Shown here: piece by piece, positions 5,685-10,077 of the stretch
Position numbering within the stretch: the first letter of the stretch is position 1
How the letters are laid out: the number at the start of each line of letters is the position of its first letter
Assembly: GCA_023487825.1 (NCBI GenBank)
Contig: JAMDBP010000026.1
Span: forward strand, 1-10,077
Direction of reading: 5' to 3'
Source of the DNA: Candidatus Martarchaeota archaeon
GTDB taxonomy: Archaea > Micrarchaeota > Micrarchaeia > Micrarchaeales > CABMGC01
Length of the DNA: 10,077 nucleotides
Translations under genes and position numbers: made by a program
The notes under the pieces: generated by a model
What the model was told of the DNA's origin: nothing
The model's database searches: none
The model's input: only the letters and a program-made list of their open reading frames with translations

Positions 5685-5699
5685 AGGTTAAAAAAGACG
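5685..5699. promoter_or_regulatory. Candidate shared promoter between RIO1 and the XPF-like gene
   Basis: The 66-bp divergent gap contains GGTTAAAAAAGA. On the plus strand this lies about 30 bp before the ATG at 5724, right for a leaderless mRNA. Read on the minus strand, TTTTTTAACC lies a similar distance before the RIO1 start at 5657. Confidence 0.4.
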
Positions 5700-5723
5700 T
5701 CAAGCGAACTAATTACTGGTTCG

Positions 5724-6359
5724 ATGCAGGGTCTGAAGATAATTGTTGACAACAGGGAGCGCAATCTGATGATGCATGAGGAACTTTCCAATCTTGGAGT
5801 GCTCATAGATTTTGCCCAGCTGCCTGTAGGTGATTATATAATCTCTGACAGGACGTGCATAGAACGAAAGACTGTTCCTGATTTTGAAAAATCTATAATT
5901 GACAACAGGCTCTTTGACCAGGTCAAAAGACTTGCAGCAAGTTTCGGTAAGCCTATCCTGCTTATAGAGGGAGATGATGCTGACTTCAGGCTCAGCGACA
6001 ACGTGATACTCGGTACTATACTCAAGCTCTATTATGATTTCAACATACAGGTGATAAGGTCAAGGGATCCTGTGCATACAGCAATCATACTCGCAAAGGT
6101 TGCAGAGCGCGAACAGACAACCGATTCAAGAGAGCCAAGGCTGATAGGGGAGAAGCGTGCTTTCTCGGAATATGAAAGAAGGGTGATGCTGCTCAGCATG
6201 CTTCCCGGAATAGGCCCCATGCTTGCAAAAAGATTGCTTGAACACTTCGGAAGCATAAAGAATGTAATGAATGCGAGCGAAGAAGAGCTGTGCGAAGTTG
6301 ATAAGATAGGGAAGAAGAAGGCAGCTGCGCTCTACGCGCTGATAAACGATAACAGATGA
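5724..6359 (+). CDS. XPF/Mus81-like structure-specific endonuclease, short form
   Basis: This 211-residue protein joins an ERCC4 nuclease domain (about 4-130) to a tandem helix-hairpin-helix domain (about 152-208). The metal and catalytic residues are in place: VDNRER (8-13), GD at 36-37, and ERK at 47-49 with Asp53, the GDx(n)ERKx(3)D signature. HhH hairpins lie around PGIGP (161-165) and DKIGKKKA (193-200). Such enzymes cut 3' flaps, forks and related branched DNA. The N-terminal helicase of the euryarchaeal Hef/XPF form is absent, so this is the short arrangement also seen in Crenarchaeota; the C-terminal PCNA-binding peptide known there is not evident. It appears to head an operon: the DUF47 gene starts 10 bp after its stop. 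Alternative: a Mus81-like designation, since the two cannot be separated on this domain set. Confidence 0.88.
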   Translation: MQGLKIIVDNRERNLMMHEELSNLGVLIDFAQLPVGDYIISDRTCIERKTVPDFEKSIIDNRLFDQVKRLAASFGKPILLIEGDDADFRLSDNVILGTILKLYYDFNIQVIRSRDPVHTAIILAKVAEREQTTDSREPRLIGEKRAFSEYERRVMLLSMLPGIGPMLAKRLLEHFGSIKNVMNASEEELCEVDKIGKKKAAALYALINDNR

Positions 6360-6369
6360 GTGTTGTACC

Positions 6370-7005
6370 ATGGGATTCTTTGGAAAATTATTCGGCAAGA
6401 GCTCTGAAGAGGAGATGATGGAGAAGAGCAGCAGGATAGTCTCGCATGCTCTCAACGCTAACAATGAGCTGAAGAAGGTGATAAGCGGTTCAGGAAGCAT
6501 AGCGTCGATAAAGAAGATAGAGGAAGCGTCAGACAGTGCAGTCTTTGACGTCTCCAACTCAATAACATCGGGAGGCATGCCGCCCAACATCATACCGGAC
6601 CTGCTTCGCTTCATGGATTTCGAGGATAACATAGTAGACAGCATATTCAATCTTTCAAGATCATACGCGCGCTACAGGATAAAGAACAGGAAGATGGATG
6701 CGTATGTAACAAGGCAGATGGTCAAGATGTGCGACCTCTCTGACAATGCGATAAAGGTTCTTCTTAAGATGCACAAGGCATCCAGTGTATCCGAGGTTCG
6801 CAAGCTGCGCTTCGAGATAGAAAAGTATGAGCAGGCAGGGGACAATATCAAGGACGAGATGGTCGCCTACGCATATAATACCAAGATGGATTACAAGACC
6901 TTCAACCATATCCTTGACCTTGCATATCTCTCTGATGATGTGCAGGACAACTGCGAGGATGTGGCTGACAGGCTGGTGAGCATCTTTGCATCAATAATAA
7001 GCTAG
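6370..7005 (+). CDS. DUF47/PhoU-like protein, partner of the phosphate permease
   Basis: The 211-residue all-helical protein has the features of the DUF47 (PhoU-related) family. It has an N-terminal MGFFGKLFGK stretch, long amphipathic helices with repeated acidic pairs (for example DFEDNIVDS near 77-85), and ending EIEKYEQAGDNIKDEM near 149-164 as in PhoU metal-binding helices. DUF47 genes usually sit beside PiT permeases and are thought to regulate or support phosphate uptake; the exact mechanism is not settled. The PiT gene follows with only 7 bp between them. Its stop codon is followed by TGATC, and GTGAT at 7004-7008 forms a ribosome-binding site for PiT. Confidence 0.85.
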   Translation: MGFFGKLFGKSSEEEMMEKSSRIVSHALNANNELKKVISGSGSIASIKKIEEASDSAVFDVSNSITSGGMPPNIIPDLLRFMDFEDNIVDSIFNLSRSYARYRIKNRKMDAYVTRQMVKMCDLSDNAIKVLLKMHKASSVSEVRKLRFEIEKYEQAGDNIKDEMVAYAYNTKMDYKTFNHILDLAYLSDDVQDNCEDVADRLVSIFASIIS

Positions 7006-7012
7006 TGATCCA

Positions 7013-7936
7013 GTGCAGAACCTGATTGTTTATTTGCTGGCATTCCTTGTAATAGCCCTTGTCTCTGGAAACAACCTTCCTGCCTGTACGGGCTCTCTTA
7101 TAAACAGCAATATAGTGAGCAAGAGAAAGGGCATAATTCTTACGATACTCGGATACTCTCTGGGACTTATAGTAGAGGGAAATTTTCTTGGCACTGGGCT
7201 TCTCAGCCTTATGCCTGTAAATAATTATCTTCTCTCATCTATAGTCCTATTTACCGCGCTAATAGTCTTCCTCTTTGCACACAAGACCAAGGTCCCACAA
7301 TCCCTCTCTATGACCATGGCAATGGCGATACTTGGACTTGACATAGCAATAGGCGCCAATCCAGACCTGACCTTCGTTGCCGTAATGGTGCTTGCGTGGA
7401 TACTCTCTTCTGTATTTGCAATACTGCTCAGTTATGCTACAATGCGTTATTCATACAATATGATGAAGGACAGGAACATATGGACGAGCATAAGATACAT
7501 GAAGCTGCTTCTGATAGTCGTATCATTCTTCACGGCCTTCACACTAGGTGCAAATACTATAGGATTTGTATATGCGCTAATGCCTCATCAGGGCAACGCT
7601 GCATACGCCATTGGACTTGCAATAATAGGCATAATAATAGGCAGTGTCTTCCTGAGCAGAAGGGAACTGGCACTTATGGGAAACGGGATAGTGGCTATGC
7701 GCTATCTCAATTCAACTATATCGCAGGCAGTATCTGCCATATTCGTAGAGATAGCAACAGTATTCAGCATACCTCTCTCAAATACGCAGATATACGTATC
7801 CAGCATATACGGTTCAACTATCAGCTATAATATGCACTTTGCCCAGGGGAAGACGATGCTTGCGATAATAAGGTCGTGGGTCTTCCTCGCCATCCTTGCG
7901 ATGGCTCTTGGATATATACTTGCATTGCTTATCTGA
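7013..7936 (+). CDS. PiT-family inorganic phosphate permease
   Basis: This is a hydrophobic 307-residue transporter with about eight to ten membrane segments, in the PiT (PHO4) family that imports phosphate by ion symport. Both halves of the internal duplication are visible. The first has SGNNLPACTG (18-27), a version of the GANDVANA motif, and KVPQSLSMT near 93-101. The second has LGANTIGFV near 178-186 and IPLSNTQIY near 255-263, versions of the PxSTTH loops. It is shorter than most members (about 330-500), mainly through lack of a long central loop. The start is GTG 7013 with GTGAT four bases upstream. It forms an operon with the DUF47 gene. The last 8 bases overlap the 3' end of the convergent gene. 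Confidence 0.88.
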   Translation: MQNLIVYLLAFLVIALVSGNNLPACTGSLINSNIVSKRKGIILTILGYSLGLIVEGNFLGTGLLSLMPVNNYLLSSIVLFTALIVFLFAHKTKVPQSLSMTMAMAILGLDIAIGANPDLTFVAVMVLAWILSSVFAILLSYATMRYSYNMMKDRNIWTSIRYMKLLLIVVSFFTAFTLGANTIGFVYALMPHQGNAAYAIGLAIIGIIIGSVFLSRRELALMGNGIVAMRYLNSTISQAVSAIFVEIATVFSIPLSNTQIYVSSIYGSTISYNMHFAQGKTMLAIIRSWVFLAILAMALGYILALLI

Positions 7937-8348
7937 TGAGATGCTCGGATTCAAAGCCTGGAACCACCTTTATCTTCTTCAGCTTCTTTACCTTTTTTGC
8001 ATCTGCAAATCTGTCAAATAAAATCTTGTTATCGGAAAAGAGTATGAACTTATTATTATCAAGTCTCACCGCATCTGCCTTCCTTCCTATCTCATGGTCA
8101 GAATAGAGAAACATCAGCATCTCCATGCTCCTCTTCTTGTACTTGTTGATATGGTCTTTGAATCTTACCATCATGCTGAGATACGCTGAACCTATTCTAT
8201 TCTCAATATCATTGTCATGCCTGAGGACAAGAAGGACATTCCTGCTGCTGGGAAGATCCGTTGCATACTCTATCAGCTCCTCAGCCGGATATTCCGATGA
8301 GCAGACATAGGCAAAAAGCTCCCATTCTGGTACATAAGGCGCATCCAT
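7929..8348 (-). CDS. Small protein, possible Cgi121-like KEOPS subunit
   Basis: The 139-residue protein resembles archaeal Cgi121 by eye. A helical part (AYLSMMVRFKDH, 55-66) is followed by RSMEMLMFLYSDHEIGRKAD (73-92), corresponding to the family's S-x-E-I-L-x(4)-G-x-R-Q-I-x-x-A block, then NNKFILFSD (98-106), similar to the strand after it. Cgi121 binds tRNA for the KEOPS complex that makes t6A37. However, the signature G-x-R-Q is SDHE here and the N-terminal half is not clearly similar, so this is a tentative label and an uncharacterised protein is the alternative. The 3' end overlaps PiT by 8 bp. It is divergent from S8e with an operator-like array between. Confidence 0.6.
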   Translation of the reverse strand: MDAPYVPEWELFAYVCSSEYPAEELIEYATDLPSSRNVLLVLRHDNDIENRIGSAYLSMMVRFKDHINKYKKRSMEMLMFLYSDHEIGRKADAVRLDNNKFILFSDNKILFDRFADAKKVKKLKKIKVVPGFESEHLIR

Positions 8349-8361
8349 ACATCAGAATAAC

Positions 8362-8413
8362 GTATAGCAACACTTTAAAACTTTTCCCAGCATAAGTATA
8401 GCAGTGCTATACT
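8362..8413. promoter_or_regulatory. Operator-like array: palindrome plus extra half-site (GTATAGCA)
   Basis: AGTATAGCA-G-TGCTATACT at 8395-8413 is a perfect 19-bp palindrome with 9-bp arms. The half-site GTATAGCA occurs again at 8362-8369 in the same orientation as the left arm. The array lies wholly between two divergent starts (8348 and 8445). One half-site falls between the minus-strand TATA box and its gene; the palindrome overlaps or abuts the plus-strand TATA region. A regulator binding here could control both genes. The palindrome is seen; the regulatory role is inferred. Confidence 0.55.
8374..8381 (-). promoter_or_regulatory. Candidate TATA box for the Cgi121-like gene
   Basis: Read on the minus strand, GTTTTAAAG lies about 29 bp before the ATG at 8348, the spacing expected for a leaderless transcript. 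A GTATAGCA half-site (8362-8369) sits between it and the start codon. Confidence 0.45.
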
Positions 8414-8423
8414 GATATAGATA
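8414..8423 (+). promoter_or_regulatory. Candidate TATA box for S8e
   Basis: GATATAGATA is centred about 27 bp before the ATG at 8445, giving a leaderless S8e mRNA. A second candidate, TATACT within the right palindrome arm, would start transcription a few bases earlier. Confidence 0.4.
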
Positions 8424-8444
8424 GTGTTAATTATAAGTGGTTTA

Positions 8445-8840
8445 ATGAGTCAGTTTGGATCGCAATTCCACGGAAAATCGCGCAGGAAGCTCAACGGTAG
8501 TGGCAAGAAGAAGCTGAAGAATCATGACAAGAAGAGGCATGATATGGGTGGTTACTTCATAGCTACTAAGCTCGGAGACAAGAACAAGGTAAAGGAGGTA
8601 AGGGGCAGAGGCGGAGAGAGAAAGAGCAAGCTCCAGTATGCCGGATTTGCAAACCTTCTTGTCAACGGCAAATACAAGAAGACAAAGATAAAGTCGATTC
8701 TTGAGTCAAAGGACAACAGGAACTTTGCAAGGCTTAACATAATAACAAAGGGTACGGTAATAGATACGGATGACGGCAAGGCTATAGTCATAAACAGGCC
8801 GGGAAGGGAGGGCAATATAAATGCCAAAAAGGCAGAGTAA
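8445..8840 (+). CDS. Small-subunit ribosomal protein eS8 (S8e)
   Basis: The 131-residue protein begins MSQFGSQFHGKS RRKLNGSGKK at ATG 8445; the GTG at 8424 would add an unconserved heptapeptide. It has the archaeal eS8 features: basic N-terminus, EVRGRGGERKSKLQ (50-63), a central ANLLVNGKYKKTKIK (67-81), NRNFARLNIITKGT (89-102) and the C-terminal GKAIVINRPGREGNINA. Length matches archaeal eS8 (about 125-135) and lacks the large eukaryotic insert. It is the first gene of a likely operon with the next small protein and UMP kinase. Its AAGGTG at 8839-8844, overlapping the stop codon, is a ribosome-binding site for the next gene. Confidence 0.93.
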   Translation: MSQFGSQFHGKSRRKLNGSGKKKLKNHDKKRHDMGGYFIATKLGDKNKVKEVRGRGGERKSKLQYAGFANLLVNGKYKKTKIKSILESKDNRNFARLNIITKGTVIDTDDGKAIVINRPGREGNINAKKAE

Positions 8841-8849
8841 GGTGTTTGC

Positions 8850-9224
8850 ATACCTTCAAGAGTCTACGTATTTGATTCCTCAAAAGCACCAGCCGTAAAG
8901 AAGCTGATGGAGTATGATCCCTATCTTGATAAGAGCAAGAGCGATGAGGAGATAAGCAAGCTAAAGGAGGACAAAGAAGCAAACATAATATTCGCAAGGC
9001 AGGATTATCAAATAAAGGACGGCATATCCCTTGATCTTGACAGGGAGAAGAGCTATCTGTGCATATCTGCAAACCAGGAGTTCCTGGAGAAAGGGGAGGA
9101 GAAGCTGAAGAAGAGCATAGAGGGGCTGCAGCGCGCCGATGAAAAGACCGAGAACAAGGTAATAGAAGTAATAGAGAACGAAAGGAATCAGAGCGAACAG
9201 GGGCTAGGTGCAATTTTTGGGTAA
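8850..9224 (+). CDS. Small conserved-looking protein of unknown function; apparent ATA start
   Basis: I do not recognise this acidic, Lys/Glu-rich protein. From ATG 8907 it has 105 residues, but coding-like sequence continues 19 codons further upstream in frame (RVYVFDSSKAPAVKKL directly before MEYDPY), with no ATG, GTG or TTG before the S8e stop at 8838-8840. AGGTG at 8840-8844 is an ideal ribosome-binding site, five bases before an ATA at 8850. I therefore call the start at ATA, giving 124 residues; the ATG at 8907 has no such site. The body predicts as alternating strands and helices (ANIIFARQDYQIKDG, then a Lys/Glu-rich helix around EFLEKGEEKLKKSI) and ends GLGAIFG. No membrane segment, cysteine cluster or nucleotide motif is visible. 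It sits between S8e and UMP kinase, so a housekeeping role is likely. Confidence 0.7.
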   Translation: MPSRVYVFDSSKAPAVKKLMEYDPYLDKSKSDEEISKLKEDKEANIIFARQDYQIKDGISLDLDREKSYLCISANQEFLEKGEEKLKKSIEGLQRADEKTENKVIEVIENERNQSEQGLGAIFG

Positions 9225-9240
9225 TTGAACGAAGAAGACC

Positions 9241-9918
9241 GTGTGCATCTCTATAGGCGGAAGCATACTCTCGAAAGAGAGCGGGATAAACGTAAAATAC
9301 GTAAATGAGCTAGCTGCGCTCCTGAAGAAGCGCATAAAGAACACACGCTTCATATTCGTCGTAGGAGGAGGATACTCGAGCAGGCTCTACATAAGCTCTA
9401 CGAGGAGCATAATCAGCAACAATGCGATACTCGATCAGATAGGTATAGCGTTCACAAGGATAAACGCGCTGATACTAAAGGATCTTCTCTCGGAATTCAA
9501 TGTTTACCCGAACATAGTGACAACGATGGAGGAGCTCAATGCAGGGATAACGCTGAGCGACATAGTCATAATGGGAGGGATAATTCCCGGAATAACAACC
9601 GATTCAGTGGCTATGCTCGCATGCGAACTTACAGGATGCAGAAAGATGATAAACATAAGCAGGGAGAATTACGTTTATGACAGGCCGATAAGGGAGAAGG
9701 GCGCAAAGAAGCTTCCAAAGCTCAACCATCAGCAGCTTGTCGATATAGCGAACAGATGTGATGACAGATCAGCGGGCTCCAATTTCATACTTGACTTCTT
9801 CGCAGCGAAGATAGCAAAGAGGTCAAACATAGACATACTATTCGTTAATGACAGTATAACGGAGCTGGCAAAGGCTCTGGATGGAAAGAAGCACACTGGC
9901 AGTATAGTAAGGAATTGA
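9241..9918 (+). CDS. pyrH: UMP kinase, archaeal type (amino acid kinase fold)
   Basis: UMP kinase makes UDP from UMP in pyrimidine nucleotide synthesis. The 225-residue protein has the archaeal arrangement: SIGGS (4-8) for phosphate binding, VVGGGYSSRLY (40-50), DQIGIAFTRINALIL (65-79) in the UMP site, and MGGIIPGITTDSVA (111-124). It then has a C-terminal region with SAGSNFILDFFAAKIAKRSNI (177-197), corresponding to the family's AG..  DP.A..I...S.I. The usual DGVY loop is replaced by RENYVYDRP (141-149), which is unusual. GTG at 9241 is the only standard start after an in-frame TGA at 9226-9228; the four codons before it (ACG AAG AAG ACC) would restore a more typical N-terminal beta strand, so the true start is uncertain. 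It follows the small protein by 16 bp. Confidence 0.88.
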   Translation: MCISIGGSILSKESGINVKYVNELAALLKKRIKNTRFIFVVGGGYSSRLYISSTRSIISNNAILDQIGIAFTRINALILKDLLSEFNVYPNIVTTMEELNAGITLSDIVIMGGIIPGITTDSVAMLACELTGCRKMINISRENYVYDRPIREKGAKKLPKLNHQQLVDIANRCDDRSAGSNFILDFFAAKIAKRSNIDILFVNDSITELAKALDGKKHTGSIVRN

Positions 9919-9940
9919 ATCTGAATGAGGAACTTAATCT

Positions 9941-9948
9941 AAAAAGAA
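9941..9948 (-). terminator. Possible T-rich terminator of the right-edge gene
   Basis: On the minus strand the stop TGA at 9949-9951 is followed by TTCTTTTTAG, a short T-run like those that end archaeal transcription. No hairpin is evident, and archaea do not need one. Confidence 0.35.
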
Positions 9949-10077
9949 TCAGTTCTTTGCCTGCACAGGATCTGCCTTCTTTGCCTGCATGGACTCAGAA
10001 TTCTTTATATCAGAGAGGCTCTGCAGCGCATAGTATGTTGCAAGCGCCATATTGTACTTGTCCCTGCTTATGTTTAT
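9949..10077 (-). CDS. C-terminal part of an unidentified gene, cut by the window edge
   Basis: The last 42 codons of a minus-strand gene are visible, ending TGA at 9949-9951. The reading frame enters from the right edge and has INISRDKYNMALATYYALQ followed by SLSDIKNSESM and a Lys/Ala-rich tail that repeats QAK (QAKKAD, QAKN). The first part looks like an amphipathic helix; the tail is probably disordered. It is convergent to UMP kinase with 30 bp between. Too little is visible to name it. Confidence 0.65.
   Translation of the reverse strand: MNISRDKYNMALATYYALQSLSDIKNSESMQAKKADPVQAKN

Noticed and set aside
7396..7830. Plus-strand 144-residue open frame within the PiT gene
   Set aside because: It is a shifted reading of the permease with no membrane or family pattern of its own.
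8788..9213. Minus-strand 141-residue open frame
   Set aside because: Ser/Leu/Pro-rich shadow of the Lys/Glu-rich small protein on the plus strand.
1..10077. CRISPR array or inverted-repeat-bounded insertion sequence
   Set aside because: No regularly spaced direct repeats and no transposase with terminal repeats were seen.

Overview
The window reads as a chromosome segment of an archaeon. Ribosomal protein S8e, aIF2-beta, aIF1A, a RIO1-type kinase, an XPF-type nuclease, an archaeal-type UMP kinase, a serine tRNA without an encoded CCA end and an archaeal SRP RNA all point that way. Genes are tightly packed, several starts are GTG, AGG and ATA codons are frequent, and most promoters look like TATA boxes placed for leaderless or very short-leader transcripts. 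A small acidophilic or DPANN-type archaeon (for example Micrarchaeota-like) is my guess from the short gene versions and a secreted acid-peptidase homologue; the sequence does not prove it.

Layout. Positions 1-600 hold no convincing gene: a GC-rich GAGC-word tract, a degenerate 6-bp periodic tract, a short perfect hairpin and a TATA box. Positions 600-2366 carry two predicted exported proteins on the plus strand, both rich in cysteines and N-glycosylation sequons. The first keeps the Gln/Glu catalytic dyad of G1 glutamic peptidases (eqolisins). Positions 2367-3717 carry minus-strand mobile-element genes: a 56-residue ribbon-helix-helix protein, with a palindrome just before its start, and a tyrosine recombinase whose C-terminal catalytic part is not recognisable. 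This block abuts the 3' end of a tRNA-Ser(GCT) gene at 3718-3801, so 600-3717 is probably a decayed island or one end of it. An SRP RNA gene follows on the minus strand.

From about 4092 onward the window is housekeeping. It contains overlapping aIF2-beta and aIF1A genes, a convergent RIO1 kinase, then an XPF-like nuclease, DUF47/PhoU-like protein and PiT phosphate permease operon. Next come a minus-strand Cgi121-like protein, ribosomal protein S8e, an unrecognised small protein whose N-terminus seems to start at ATA, a UMP kinase and the C-terminal end of an unidentified minus-strand gene.

How parts may act together: aIF2-beta and aIF1A both serve start-codon selection; DUF47 and PiT form a known phosphate-uptake pairing; the RIO1 kinase acts in 40S/30S maturation and lies near initiation factors. 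The divergent region between the Cgi121-like gene and S8e carries a perfect 19-bp palindrome plus a third copy of its half-site, which would allow shared control. The leads I find most interesting are the archaeal glutamic-peptidase homologue beside an anchored glycoprotein-like neighbour in an island, the GTATAGCA operator-like array, the ATA start with an ideally spaced ribosome-binding site, and the small RHH gene with its palindrome.
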